Shown: one piece after another, positions 16,767 to 25,864 of the stretch
How positions within the stretch are numbered: position 1 is the stretch's first letter
How the letters are laid out: each line of letters starts with the position of its first letter
Assembly: GCA_025359045.1 (NCBI GenBank)
Contig: JANYHN010000048.1
Coordinates: 1 to 64,000 of the forward strand
Length of the DNA stretch: 64,000 nt
Source of the DNA: Hyphomicrobiales bacterium
GTDB taxonomy: Bacteria > Pseudomonadota > Alphaproteobacteria > Rhizobiales > Aestuariivirgaceae
Direction of reading: 5' to 3'
The notes under the pieces: generated by a model
What the model saw: only the letters and a program-made list of their open reading frames with translations
Database searches by the model: none
What the model was told of the DNA's origin: nothing
Made by a program: the position numbers and the translations under genes

Positions 16767-16850
16767 TAGTTATTTTCATTTTATAGGATTTATTTACTCA
16801 CCTTCAGTTCTTTTAATACTTGAGAGCGGTTGCCAAAGAGCCCTCACGCG

Positions 16851-16874
16851 ATCACTTCATCACTTCATCACTTC
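16851..16874. repeat. Three tandem ATCACTTC units
   Basis: The octamer ATCACTTC occurs three times head to tail between the two CCGTACG elements. It may be a set of protein-binding half-sites phased at 8 bp or simple slippage. There is no CRISPR-like spacer structure. Confidence 0.6.
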
Positions 16875-16911
16875 GAAACCTATTATTGGAACATAGCAAG
16901 AACATGCACTT

Positions 16912-16940
16912 TGACCGTACGCATGTCAAGAACTATTTCC
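16912..16940. promoter_or_regulatory. Candidate operator, distal copy, overlapping divergent promoters
   Basis: The sequence GACCGTACGCATGTCAAG repeats the proximal element with a one-base shift, and the similarity runs on (TATTTCCTGTTTTA against TATTTTCATTTTATA). It offers a minus-strand TTGACA (16929-16924) towards the GTA genes and, on the plus strand, TTGACC (16912) with TATTTC 17 bases later towards lysR. A shared regulator acting on both directions would fit. Confidence 0.45.
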
Positions 16941-17000
16941 TGTTTTAGTCATTATTTTTTTTAACAAGCTTCCAAATCGCACTTAAGTTATTGTAACGCA

Positions 17001-17897
17001 ATGGACATTCGGCAGCTACAATATTTGGCAGCTTTGGCCCGCGAAAAGCATTTCACACGTGCGGCGGCGGCTTGCAACATCACCCAGCCCACATTGTCGG
17101 GTAGGATTCGCCAGTTGGAACAAGAGCTTGGCGTGCCTATCGTTGAACGTGGCCAACGTTATATTGGATTAACGGCAGAAGGAGACCGCGTTCTCAAATG
17201 GGCGCATCTCATTTTGGACAACTGGCAAAACCTTCAGCAAGAACTGGTTCAGATCAAAGGAAAAAAGGGCGAACTGGTTGGCCGGATGGTTTTGGGCGTC
17301 ATCCCCTCAGCCCTGCCCATGGCCTCATTCCTGACCAAAGCGATGAATGCCATGCACCCAGCTGTGGATTTCACAATCCTCTCGCACAGCTCTGAAGAAA
17401 TCATCCGTGCACTGAGCGATTTTTCGATTGAAGCTGGAATCACCTATCTTGATAATGAACCAGTTGAAGGTTTGATGAGCGTTGAACTTTACCGCGAAAA
17501 CTACTGCCTGTTCATTTCGTCGAATCATGAGTATGCCAATCGCGATCACGTCACTTGGTTTGAAGCCGCACAGCAACCCTTGGCTTTGCTCACACCCAAC
17601 ATGCAAAACCGCCGTATCATCGACCGCGCCTTTGCAGCTGCAAAAGTTCACCCTTCACCCAGGCTCGAAACAAATTCAATCATGAATCTCATTTCCTCGG
17701 TGCGCAGCATGAACCTCTGTTCCATCATGCCCGATTATTTCCGCAATGCCATGGGCGCACTTGAAGGCGTGGTGGCCATTCCACTCAGCCAACCGACAGT
17801 CAGCCACGCAGTTGGTTTGGTTGGTGTCGATCGTGATCCGCTATCGCCCGCTATTGCCGCCTTATTTCAGGCTGCAAAGAATTTTAATGTTCACTGA
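17001..17897 (+). CDS. LysR-family regulator, likely of the formate dehydrogenase operon
   Basis: 298 residues with the standard LysR layout: winged helix-turn-helix at residues 1-60 (MDIRQLQYLAALAREKHFTR, then TQPTLSGRIRQLEQELGVPI), linker helix to about 88, and a periplasmic-binding-like effector domain. LysR genes of this type stand directly upstream of fds operons in many proteobacteria and respond to formate or C1 signals, so that is the most likely target. Unusually, a glycosidase-like gene lies between it and fdsG. The start ATG follows an AT-rich leader; TTATTGTAACGCA before it gives no strong ribosome site. Confidence 0.85.
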   Translation: MDIRQLQYLAALAREKHFTRAAAACNITQPTLSGRIRQLEQELGVPIVERGQRYIGLTAEGDRVLKWAHLILDNWQNLQQELVQIKGKKGELVGRMVLGVIPSALPMASFLTKAMNAMHPAVDFTILSHSSEEIIRALSDFSIEAGITYLDNEPVEGLMSVELYRENYCLFISSNHEYANRDHVTWFEAAQQPLALLTPNMQNRRIIDRAFAAAKVHPSPRLETNSIMNLISSVRSMNLCSIMPDYFRNAMGALEGVVAIPLSQPTVSHAVGLVGVDRDPLSPAIAALFQAAKNFNVH

Positions 17898-17915
17898 TCG
17901 ACAAGAATTTGAGCA

Positions 17916-19175
17916 ATGAAATTATTAATCAGTATACTGATCATACTTACGAGCCTTCAGTTCAATTTTGCAAACGCCGAATCCCGCTCATACGCTTTGT
18001 CCGTCGCTGGAATTCAGACTAAGCCCGGCAATGATGTTTTCTATGGCCTGACTATAAGCGGCCCTGATCTAGCCATTGATGCAGATATGGTGACCGCAGT
18101 TGTTGAAGCTTATGGTGTTCCTTGGAATATTTTTGCTGAATCCGAAGCACCCCCTGCTGAACATATCTGGACAAAGACAATGACCAGCATGGCCGCAAAT
18201 TTGCGCAGCGGTGGCAAGCCTATTATTCTGCAATTATTCTTGACCCGTGAAAGGCTAACCGGACTAGCCATGGCCGATGACAGTTTGAAACCCGACGATA
18301 ATTGGGCTTCTAAGTGTTTCAATTTCAGCGGCGATCATTCAAAATACATGACGGCTTACGCCAGATACGCTGCGTGGATGACGCGCACATTTAAACCCCG
18401 CCAAGTAATCGTCGCAGTTGAAGTCAACGAGTATCTCCACACCTGCGGTAAGGGCGATGGTTGGAGTAAAGTGGTTGAGGTCAGCAACAAGGCCTATGAC
18501 GCCGTTAAAAAAGTCGACCCTAAAATTCTCGCTTATCCATCTTTCACAGCAGGGCCGCTCTATCTTGATCATGTAAATGGATTTGATCTTAATACCTACA
18601 AATTGCTGAGCGCTTTCAAGCGTGATCGTTTCGGCCTATCAATCTACCCCAAAATATTAAAGCGAGCCGATGACAAGCCACCCTTACCAAGCGATCTGCC
18701 AGCAGATTTACTCACGCGGGTTCGCAATCAAAATCCGCTAGAGAAACTGATTGCGATCACCGAGACAGGTTGGAATTCAAACTCCATCTCATATGGAACG
18801 CCCGACCAGTGTGTTTCTAATGCGGTGATCTCATCAGAAGACGAAGCGACATTTTATCTGCGTTGGCTACTCAAAACATCGCAGTCTAACAATGTGAAGC
18901 TGGTCACTTGGTGGTCGAAGCGCGATTTATTGCCAAAAGCGGTGATGGGCACTTGCTACCCCACAATCGGCCTGTTTTCATCAGGGGCGTGCAATGGCGA
19001 CATACAGTGCGCAGCCGTTAATATCTTTCGCAAAGCCTTCGGCGGCGATGGGGTTTTGGGTGAGCTGGTCTACAAGGTCTTCGGAACAATGGGGCTGTAT
19101 GATTATAACGGAAGACCCAAACCCGCCTTGCTTGCCCAATGGAAAAAAGCATTGGCTCAAATCTACCGCGAATGA
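17916..19175 (+). CDS. Secreted glycoside hydrolase-like protein (clan GH-A fold)
   Basis: 419 residues. Residues 1-21 are a clear signal peptide (MKLLISILIILTSLQFNFAN, cleavage near ANA-E), so it is periplasmic or secreted. The body alternates beta strands and helices like a TIM barrel. AVEVNEYLH puts Asn171-Glu172 where clan GH-A enzymes carry the acid/base, and IAITETGWNS puts Glu283 where the nucleophile lies (ETGW is also seen in GH53 and GH17). Late Cys residues (CYPTIGLFSSGACNGDIQC) may form disulphides. It lies 18 bp after lysR and 75 bp before fdsG, and has no obvious link to formate. The substrate is unknown; the GH assignment rests on motif geometry only. Confidence 0.65.
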   Translation: MKLLISILIILTSLQFNFANAESRSYALSVAGIQTKPGNDVFYGLTISGPDLAIDADMVTAVVEAYGVPWNIFAESEAPPAEHIWTKTMTSMAANLRSGGKPIILQLFLTRERLTGLAMADDSLKPDDNWASKCFNFSGDHSKYMTAYARYAAWMTRTFKPRQVIVAVEVNEYLHTCGKGDGWSKVVEVSNKAYDAVKKVDPKILAYPSFTAGPLYLDHVNGFDLNTYKLLSAFKRDRFGLSIYPKILKRADDKPPLPSDLPADLLTRVRNQNPLEKLIAITETGWNSNSISYGTPDQCVSNAVISSEDEATFYLRWLLKTSQSNNVKLVTWWSKRDLLPKAVMGTCYPTIGLFSSGACNGDIQCAAVNIFRKAFGGDGVLGELVYKVFGTMGLYDYNGRPKPALLAQWKKALAQIYRE

Positions 19176-19250
19176 CTATCATAGGCCGCGCCTATAATGC
19201 TATCGACCCGCACAATTGGCAAAGAACTAGCTGATCTGCGATAATCTTAC

Positions 19251-19742
19251 ATGGCAAAAAAAACGACACTTATTGATCTCCATTTCGGCAAGTCTGATCC
19301 AGCGACACCCATTTGCGCAAGGTACGGCAATAAGCCAGATGCGCTCCTCGAAATTTTGCATGATGTGCAACATGAATTGGGCCATTTGCCCGAAACATCT
19401 CTGCCCGCAATTGCTCATGCTTTGAATTTATCGCGCGCTGAAGTTTACGGCGTTGCCACTTTTTATCATGATTTTCATTTAAAGCCCACAGGCAAGCACA
19501 GCTTGAAACTTTGCAGTGCTGAGGCCTGCCAATCCATGGGTGGGCGCCAGCTCATTGCGGCGGTTGAAAAATATCTGAAAGTGAAAATGGGTGAAACTAC
19601 AGCAGATGGCTTGGTCACTCTCGAAGCCACTTATTGTCTTGGCCTTTGCGCTTCCGCTCCTGCCATCATGATTGATAATAAGCCCGTTGCCCGCATGAAC
19701 GTGGAAAAAATGAAATCAATTGTTGAAGGGCTGCGCACATGA
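19251..19742 (+). CDS. fdsG: NAD-dependent formate dehydrogenase gamma subunit
   Basis: 163 residues, homologous to NuoE of complex I. The thioredoxin-like C-terminal domain binds one 2Fe-2S cluster through four Cys: LCSAEACQSMGG and TYCLGLCASAPA. The N-terminal helical bundle includes ALLEILHDVQHELGHLP and AEVYGVATFYHDF. It pairs with FdsB to pass electrons from the formate site to FMN and NAD+ in the cytoplasm. First gene of the operon; its stop overlaps the fdsB start by 4 bp (ATGA). Confidence 0.95.
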   Translation: MAKKTTLIDLHFGKSDPATPICARYGNKPDALLEILHDVQHELGHLPETSLPAIAHALNLSRAEVYGVATFYHDFHLKPTGKHSLKLCSAEACQSMGGRQLIAAVEKYLKVKMGETTADGLVTLEATYCLGLCASAPAIMIDNKPVARMNVEKMKSIVEGLRT

Positions 19743-21292
19743 TCAAAATTTATGTGCCGCGTGATTCATCTGCAAAAGCAGTTGGAGCAGGTGAAGTGGC
19801 ATTGGCCATTGCCGCCGAAGCCGCTTCCCAAAAGATCAGTGTACAGATCATCCGCAACTCCACCCGCGGCATGGCGTGGCTCGAAACTTTTGTTGAAGTG
19901 GAAACACCAAGAGGCCGCGTTGGTTATGGCCCGATCGAAGTCGGCGATGTGAAACGATTGTTTGCTGCCAAGTTTTATGAAGGTGCCAAACATCAATTGG
20001 GGCATGGATTGATTGACGAGTTACCCTTTCTTAAAAATCAGGAGCGCCTCACTTTCGTCCGCGCTGGCATCACCGATCCTGTTTCGCTTGTCGATTATAT
20101 CGCAAATGACGGTTTTGAGGGTTTGAAAAAGGCGCTCAATATGAGCGGCGCTGCGATTGTTACTGAAGTCACGGAATCTGGCCTGCGTGGTCGCGGTGGT
20201 GCAGCATTTCCAACAGGCATCAAATGGAAAACTGTTCACGATACCAGTGCCGACCAAAAATATGTGTGCTGCAATGCTGATGAAGGCGACTCTGGCACAT
20301 TCGCCGACCGCATGGTGATGGAAGGCGATCCCTTCATGTTGATCGAAGGCATGACAATCGCCGGTCTTGCAGCCGGAGCCACTAAAGGCTTCATTTATAT
20401 CCGATCAGAATATCCCGATGCAATTTCTACAATGAAAGAAGCTGTTAATATTGCCGTTGCTGCAAAGTGGCTTGGTCAAAATATTCAGTCTACGGATCAT
20501 TCCTTTGAACTTGAAGTGCGCCGTGGTGCGGGAGCCTATATTTGCGGCGAAGAAACCGCGATGCTGGAAAGCTTGGAAGGCAAGCGCGGGATGGTTCGCC
20601 CTAAGCCCCCAATTCCAGCTTTGGAAGGCCTTTTCGGAAAGCCAACGATTATCAATAATGTTCTCAGCTTTGCTGCTGTTCCATATATTTTGGCTAGAGG
20701 CAGTACGGCCTATAAAAATTATGGTATGGGCCGTTCGCGCGGAACTCTGCCTTTCCAACTGGCGGGCAATATTAAACAAGGCGGATTAATTGAAAAAGCT
20801 TTCGGCGTAACGCTCCGTACACTGATTAATGATTTTGGTGGTGGCACTTTTACAGGCCGCAAACTTCGCGCGGTACAGGTGGGTGGGCCACTCGGTTCAT
20901 ATCTGCCCGATTCTCAGCTCGATCTTCCGATGGATTATGAAACCTTCGCCGCAAACGCCGCAATGGTTGGCCATGGCGGCGTGGTGGTGTTTGATGATTC
21001 AGTCGATATGGCCGCTCAAGCACGCTTTGCGATGGAATTCTGCGCCATTGAATCTTGTGGCAAATGCACGCCGTGCCGCATAGGTTCAACACGTGGGGCG
21101 GAAACGATTGATAAGATTGTGGCTGGTGAAAACCGCGACGCCAACTTGTTGCTGCTCGAAGATTTATGTCAGACGATGACGGACGGCTCACTCTGTGCCA
21201 TGGGCGGATTAACGCCGATGCCAGTGATGAGTGCAGTTAAACATTTCCCTGAAGATTTCGATAAACCCGCTCGCCTTCAAGCAGCGGAATAG
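19739..21292 (+). CDS. fdsB: NAD-dependent formate dehydrogenase beta subunit
   Basis: 517 residues, a NuoF-type flavoprotein with an extra N-terminal NuoE-like domain (residues 1-110). The FMN/NADH site is seen in GLRGRGGAAFPTGIKW and VCCNADEGDSGTFADR, with GAGAYICGEETAMLESLEG. The C-terminal 4Fe-4S site is ESCGKCTPCRIGSTRG plus a later Cys in LLLEDLCQTMTDGSLC. It reduces NAD+ with electrons from FdsA. It starts inside the end of fdsG and is followed by fdsA after 9 bp. Confidence 0.96.
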   Translation: MIKIYVPRDSSAKAVGAGEVALAIAAEAASQKISVQIIRNSTRGMAWLETFVEVETPRGRVGYGPIEVGDVKRLFAAKFYEGAKHQLGHGLIDELPFLKNQERLTFVRAGITDPVSLVDYIANDGFEGLKKALNMSGAAIVTEVTESGLRGRGGAAFPTGIKWKTVHDTSADQKYVCCNADEGDSGTFADRMVMEGDPFMLIEGMTIAGLAAGATKGFIYIRSEYPDAISTMKEAVNIAVAAKWLGQNIQSTDHSFELEVRRGAGAYICGEETAMLESLEGKRGMVRPKPPIPALEGLFGKPTIINNVLSFAAVPYILARGSTAYKNYGMGRSRGTLPFQLAGNIKQGGLIEKAFGVTLRTLINDFGGGTFTGRKLRAVQVGGPLGSYLPDSQLDLPMDYETFAANAAMVGHGGVVVFDDSVDMAAQARFAMEFCAIESCGKCTPCRIGSTRGAETIDKIVAGENRDANLLLLEDLCQTMTDGSLCAMGGLTPMPVMSAVKHFPEDFDKPARLQAAE

Positions 21293-21301
21293 GAACCCAC
21301 A

Positions 21302-24166
21302 ATGATTATCAAAGAAACTGATTTCGGCACGCCAAAATCTGAAGCGACCCAGATGGTCACCCTCGAGATTGATGGGCATTCCATCACAGTTCCAGAAGGC
21401 ACATCAATCATGCGCGCGGCGATGGAACTGGGCACAAAGATTCCGAAGCTTTGCGCCACAGATTCGCTGAACTCATTTGGCTCATGCCGACTTTGCCTCG
21501 TTGAAATTGAAGGCCGCAAGGGCACACCTGCATCATGCACAACACCCGTTGCAGCAGGCATTAAAGTGAAAACGCAATCTGATCGCTTGGGCAACCTCCG
21601 CAAAGGCGTTATGGAACTTTATATTTCCGACCATCCGCTGGATTGCCTCACCTGTGCTGCCAACGGCGATTGTGAATTGCAAGACATGGCAGGTGCCGTG
21701 GGCCTGCGCGATGTGCGCTATGGTTATGACGGCGACAACCATGTTTCAGCAAAGCGCGAAGGCGTTGGCGAAAATTTTCGCTTCAAGGAAAAGGACGAGA
21801 GCAATCCTTATTTTACATTCGACCCTGCCAAGTGCATCGTGTGCTCTCGCTGCGTTCGGGCCTGCGAGGAAGTGCAAGGCACATTCGCACTCACCATTGA
21901 TGGGCGTGGCTTTGCATCGCATGTATCAGCGGGCATGGACGAAGGCTTCATGGCTTCGGAATGCGTGTCATGCGGCGCATGTGTGCAAGCTTGCCCCACA
22001 GCCACACTCACTGAAAAATCAGTGATCAAAAAGGGGCAACCTGAACATTCCGTCGTCACCACCTGCGCCTATTGTGGTGTTGGCTGTTCCTTCAAAGCCG
22101 AAATGAAGGGCGACGATGTTATTCGCATGGTGCCCTATAAAGATGGCGGCGCCAATGAAGGCCACTCATGTGTGAAAGGTCGGTTTGCTTGGGGTTACGC
22201 CACACATAAAGACCGTGTCACAAAACCAATGATCCGTACACGGATCACTGACCCTTGGAAGGAAGTGGGCTGGGAGGAAGCCATTGCCCATGCGGCAGGC
22301 GGCTTTAAATCCATTCAGAGAAAATATGGTCGTGGTTCCATCGGCGGCATCACATCATCACGCTGCACCAATGAAGAAGTCTATGTAGTGCAGAAAATGA
22401 TCCGCTCAGCGTTTCAGAATAACAATGTCGATACATGCGCCCGCGTTTGCCATTCACCAACCGGTTATGGCTTGTCGAAAACATTCGGCACATCGGCAGG
22501 AACTCAGAATTTCAAATCGGTTGAGAAGGCTGACGTGATCCTGATCATCGGTGCTAACCCCACTGATGGTCATCCGGTTTTTGCATCGCGGATGAAGAAA
22601 CGTATTCGTGCTGGTGCAAAATTGATTGTTGCCGATCCACGCAAAACAGACTCGGTGCGATCGCCTCACATTGAAGCCAGTTTTCATCTGCCATTACGCC
22701 CCGGTACGAACGTGGCGATTGTAAATGCACTCAGCCATGTGATCCTGACCGAGGGTTTGGAAAACAAGGCGTTCATCGCCGAACGTTGCGACACCGTCGA
22801 GTTTTCGCGTTGGACAAACTTCATCCGCGATCCGAAGAACTCACCCGAGGCACTTGAAGCTGAAACAGGTGTGAGCGCTGAAGATGTTCGTGGCGCGGCA
22901 CGTTTGTTTGCCACGGGCGGCAATGGTGCCATTTATTATGGTTTGGGTGTCACTGAACACAGCCAAGGTTCCACCATGGTGATGGGCATGGCAAATTTGG
23001 CAATGCTCACCGGAAATATCGGCCGCGAAGGTGTTGGTGTTAACCCACTGCGCGGCCAAAACAATGTGCAGGGCGCATGCGATATGGGTTCGTTCCCGCA
23101 TGAGTTGCCGGGCTACCGCCACATCTCTGATAATGTGGTGCGCGATCTGTTCAACAAAGTCTGGAACACCACGCTTGATTCAGAACCTGGCCTTCGCATT
23201 CCAAATATGTTGAGTGCTGCGGTTGATGGCACATTCAAAGGTATCTTTATTCAAGGCGAAGATATTGCTCAATCTGATCCAAATACAAATCACGTGACCG
23301 CCGCATTAGAGGCTATGGAGATGGTGGTGGTGCAGGACTTGTTCCTCAATGAAACCGCAGCCTTCGCGCATGTGTTCTTCCCCGGCACATCGTTCCTCGA
23401 AAAGGACGGCACATTTACCAATGCTGAACGCCGCATCAACCGCGTGCGCCAAGTGAAAGCGCCGATGCAGGGCAAGCATGAATGGCAAGTAGTGGCTGAG
23501 CTTGCGCAAGCCATGGGCTATGACATGAAATATAATAACGCCGCCGAAATCATGGATGAGATCGCCTTGGTCACCCCAACCTTTGCTGGCGTGTCTTTCA
23601 AAAAGATTGAAGAAATGGGATCGGTTCAATGGCCTTGCAATGAGAAAGCGCCCAACGGAACGCCGATGATGCATGTAGATGGCTTTGTTCGGGGCAAAGG
23701 CCGCTTCATGATCACCGAATATGTTCCAACTCCTGAACGCGCCAACCGCGACTTCCCGCTGATCCTCACAACAGGTCGCATTCTCTCGCAATATAATGTG
23801 GGCGCGCAAACAAGGCGCACAGAGAATTCAAGTTGGCATCCAGAAGATGTTTTAGAGATTCACCCGCATGATGCAGAACTGCGCGGCATTGCCGATGGGG
23901 ACATGGTGTCTCTTACCAGCCGCATTGGTGGCACAACGCTCCGTGCACTGATTACTGAGCGCATGCCGCAAGGTGTGATCTACACCACGTTCCATCATCC
24001 CGTAACCGGTGCCAACGTGATCACCACTGAGTATTCAGATTGGGCCACAAATTGCCCTGAATATAAAGTAACTGCCGTGCAAGTGCGCCCTTCCAATCAG
24101 CCATCAGAATGGCAGAAAGATTGGGAAACACGCGAGGAAGAAAACAAACGCGTGGCTGCGGAGTGA
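21302..24166 (+). CDS. fdsA: NAD-dependent formate dehydrogenase alpha (catalytic, molybdenum) subunit
   Basis: 954 residues. Order of domains: 2Fe-2S ferredoxin (residues 15-95, SFGSCRLCLVEIEG), His-ligated cluster (DCLTCAANGDCELQDM), two 4Fe-4S clusters (CIVCSRCVRACEEVQG, CVSCGACVQACPTATL), a further 4Fe-4S (CAYCGVGCSFK), then the bis-MGD enzyme body. DTCARVCHSPTGYGL provides the Cys ligand of molybdenum with the following His, so this is a Cys, not selenocysteine, enzyme; no in-frame TGA is present. It oxidises formate to CO2. The C-terminal molybdopterin-binding domain is complete. Stop overlaps fdhD start. Confidence 0.97.
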   Translation: MIIKETDFGTPKSEATQMVTLEIDGHSITVPEGTSIMRAAMELGTKIPKLCATDSLNSFGSCRLCLVEIEGRKGTPASCTTPVAAGIKVKTQSDRLGNLRKGVMELYISDHPLDCLTCAANGDCELQDMAGAVGLRDVRYGYDGDNHVSAKREGVGENFRFKEKDESNPYFTFDPAKCIVCSRCVRACEEVQGTFALTIDGRGFASHVSAGMDEGFMASECVSCGACVQACPTATLTEKSVIKKGQPEHSVVTTCAYCGVGCSFKAEMKGDDVIRMVPYKDGGANEGHSCVKGRFAWGYATHKDRVTKPMIRTRITDPWKEVGWEEAIAHAAGGFKSIQRKYGRGSIGGITSSRCTNEEVYVVQKMIRSAFQNNNVDTCARVCHSPTGYGLSKTFGTSAGTQNFKSVEKADVILIIGANPTDGHPVFASRMKKRIRAGAKLIVADPRKTDSVRSPHIEASFHLPLRPGTNVAIVNALSHVILTEGLENKAFIAERCDTVEFSRWTNFIRDPKNSPEALEAETGVSAEDVRGAARLFATGGNGAIYYGLGVTEHSQGSTMVMGMANLAMLTGNIGREGVGVNPLRGQNNVQGACDMGSFPHELPGYRHISDNVVRDLFNKVWNTTLDSEPGLRIPNMLSAAVDGTFKGIFIQGEDIAQSDPNTNHVTAALEAMEMVVVQDLFLNETAAFAHVFFPGTSFLEKDGTFTNAERRINRVRQVKAPMQGKHEWQVVAELAQAMGYDMKYNNAAEIMDEIALVTPTFAGVSFKKIEEMGSVQWPCNEKAPNGTPMMHVDGFVRGKGRFMITEYVPTPERANRDFPLILTTGRILSQYNVGAQTRRTENSSWHPEDVLEIHPHDAELRGIADGDMVSLTSRIGGTTLRALITERMPQGVIYTTFHHPVTGANVITTEYSDWATNCPEYKVTAVQVRPSNQPSEWQKDWETREEENKRVAAE

Positions 24167-24924
24167 ACAGCGTTGCCGCTCAAGGCACGCTCAACGGCGT
24201 ATCAACTCTATGGCAACTACCGGAAGAAGTTCCGATTGCGATCATGATCAATTCTGCATCGCATGCCGTGATGATGGCTACCCCTGCTGACTTGCAAGAT
24301 TTTGGCGCGGGCTTTGCTTTATCTGAAGGTTTAGTGGCCCATTCGAGCCATATAGCTAATGTTTTGGTCATGCCATCAGGCGAAGGGTTTAGTGTTGATC
24401 TTTCAATTGATGAACCCAAATTAATCCGTGAACGGATAGTTTCGCGGTCTATGGAAGGTCGTGTTGGGTGTGGGCTTTGTGGCATTGAAGAAATGGCGGA
24501 TGCTATTCATATGCCCAACCTCAAACTTCATACACCAGAGCTTTCTCCTCTCTCGATAGCAAAGGCATTCGAAGCCCTACCCTCGTTCCAACCGATGAAC
24601 GAACTCAACCGTACCGTTCATGCCGCAGCATGGTGCTCTGTAGACGGATCAATTTTACTGGCGCGTGAAGATGTGGGACGGCACAATGCCTTGGACAAAT
24701 TAATTGGTGCCATGGCACGCGGGCGTATCAAAGCTGAAAATGGCTTTGTGCTGATGTCATCGCGGTGTTCTTTTGAATTGGTGCAGAAATGTGCCACAGT
24801 TGGCATAGGCGCGCTGGCCACGATTTCAGCACCCACAGCGCTTGCAATCAAATTGGCCAAACAAGCCGGACTGAAACTTGCCGCCTTATCAAAGCAAGGC
24901 ATTATGATTTTTGACGGAGCTTAA
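24163..24924 (+). CDS. fdhD: Formate dehydrogenase sulfurtransferase/accessory protein FdhD (FdsC)
   Basis: 253 residues. FdhD binds the molybdenum cofactor and transfers sulphur to it before insertion in formate dehydrogenase. The loop Cys pair lies in VGCGLCGIEEM; other family marks are MINSASHAVMMATPADLQDF, GFALSEGLV, LAREDVGRHNALDKLIG and LMSSRCSFELVQKC. The GTG at the fdsA stop (GTGA overlap) is the best start, giving normal family length; a longer in-frame ATG would lie inside fdsA. Essential for activity of the complex encoded here. Confidence 0.93.
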   Translation: MNSVAAQGTLNGVSTLWQLPEEVPIAIMINSASHAVMMATPADLQDFGAGFALSEGLVAHSSHIANVLVMPSGEGFSVDLSIDEPKLIRERIVSRSMEGRVGCGLCGIEEMADAIHMPNLKLHTPELSPLSIAKAFEALPSFQPMNELNRTVHAAAWCSVDGSILLAREDVGRHNALDKLIGAMARGRIKAENGFVLMSSRCSFELVQKCATVGIGALATISAPTALAIKLAKQAGLKLAALSKQGIMIFDGA

Positions 24925-24926
24925 AC

Positions 24927-25190
24927 ATGGAATCCAAAGATATGGTGCGCATGGCAAACCAGATTGCCACTTTTTTTAAGAGCTATGGCGCTGAAGAAGG
25001 TACAAAGGAAATTGCCACCCACATCAATAATTTTTGGGAACCGCGCATGCGTTCGCATTTTTTTGATTTTGTGGCTAAGGGCAATACGGGATTTGATCCA
25101 CTTGTTTTGGCGGCTGTATCAATGATCAGGAAGCCCGCTGATCACGCTACGCAGCAGGGCGATTTGCCAAAGCATGGGGAAGAGAGCTAA
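24927..25190 (+). CDS. fdsD: Formate dehydrogenase delta subunit
   Basis: 87 residues of the FdsD family: KDMVRMANQIATFFKSYG, then ATHINNFWEPRMRSHFFDFV, typical. FdsD is a small subunit of the R. capsulatus enzyme that helps bind or protect the complex during maturation. Two bases after fdhD, last gene of the operon, and overlapping the convergent chaC gene by 4 bp at its stop. Confidence 0.92.
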   Translation: MESKDMVRMANQIATFFKSYGAEEGTKEIATHINNFWEPRMRSHFFDFVAKGNTGFDPLVLAAVSMIRKPADHATQQGDLPKHGEES

Positions 25191-25864
25191 AGCTTCTCAA
25201 TCTCTTTAGCCACCAGCTTTTGCAATTCCCATAAATTGCGATCTTCAATTCCTAATTGTTCCAAATGGATTACGGTATTGAATAGATATTCAGCGCCCGT
25301 TCCCCAGTGGCCCGCCGCCCGCGATAATATCTTGGCCACTTTTGGCAGCGGCATATCCTTCACAAAGCTTGGAACATCGGGATTTGAGGTGAAGGCTATG
25401 GCGCGCACCATTTTGCCATCCACATTGGCTTTCAAAACGCGCGGAACGTTGGTTAGCGGTTTGTTGGTCATCTCGCGGCGCAAGATTTTTTCAATCTGAG
25501 CCTTTTTGTTGTCGTCCGATAATTCATAAACCATGCCGTTGCAGCTGCCCTTGCTGTCCAGCGCCATCATCAAGCCTGGCACGGCCCGCGTTCCGCGCCA
25601 GCGTTCAATCTTCATGCAAAACGCGCGGTGCCAGCCATGCAGCCAGCCGCGGGAAGCTGTAACGTATTCAAACTCTGGTTTCCAAATCAGCGAGCCATAG
25701 CCGAAGATGCGCAAAGACGTTCCCGTAAGCTCTTCCAACAAATCATCCGCCAACTGACTATAATCAGCATCATTCAATTGCTCGCGGTCAGGGTGCGGGC
25801 CTTCATCGCGTTCAGTGCGTTGAATTTTGGCGATGTGTTCTGCCGTCAGTGTTAGCTTTCTCAT
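25187..25864 (-). CDS. chaC: ChaC-type gamma-glutamylcyclotransferase
   Basis: 225 residues. The substrate loop FGYGSLIWKPEF is the hallmark of ChaC-like gamma-glutamylcyclotransferases, followed by RGWLHGWHRAFCMKIERWRG and, later, PLPKVAKILSRAAGHWGTGA. The family cleaves the gamma-glutamyl bond of glutathione, releasing 5-oxoproline and Cys-Gly. The acidic catalytic Glu expected after the central strand is in NGMVYELSDDN. Its ATG overlaps the stop of the upstream regulator gene (ATGA), so the two are co-transcribed. The glutathione preference is from family knowledge. Confidence 0.88.
   Translation of the reverse strand: MRKLTLTAEHIAKIQRTERDEGPHPDREQLNDADYSQLADDLLEELTGTSLRIFGYGSLIWKPEFEYVTASRGWLHGWHRAFCMKIERWRGTRAVPGLMMALDSKGSCNGMVYELSDDNKKAQIEKILRREMTNKPLTNVPRVLKANVDGKMVRAIAFTSNPDVPSFVKDMPLPKVAKILSRAAGHWGTGAEYLFNTVIHLEQLGIEDRNLWELQKLVAKEIEKL

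Larger units (their letters stand above)
16670..17000. other. Intergenic control region of GTA cluster and lysR
   Basis: A 331-bp AT-rich stretch without a gene, between divergent gp1 and lysR. It holds two related CCGTACG elements (16738-16766 and 16912-16940), three tandem ATCACTTC units (16851-16874) and long A/T tracts near 16960. It must carry the promoters for both directions. Confidence 0.8.

Noticed and set aside
16851-16874. CRISPR array
   Set aside because: Units are 8 bp and contiguous with no spacers.
21302-24166. Selenocysteine in formate dehydrogenase
   Set aside because: The metal ligand position is an ordinary Cys codon and there is no in-frame TGA.
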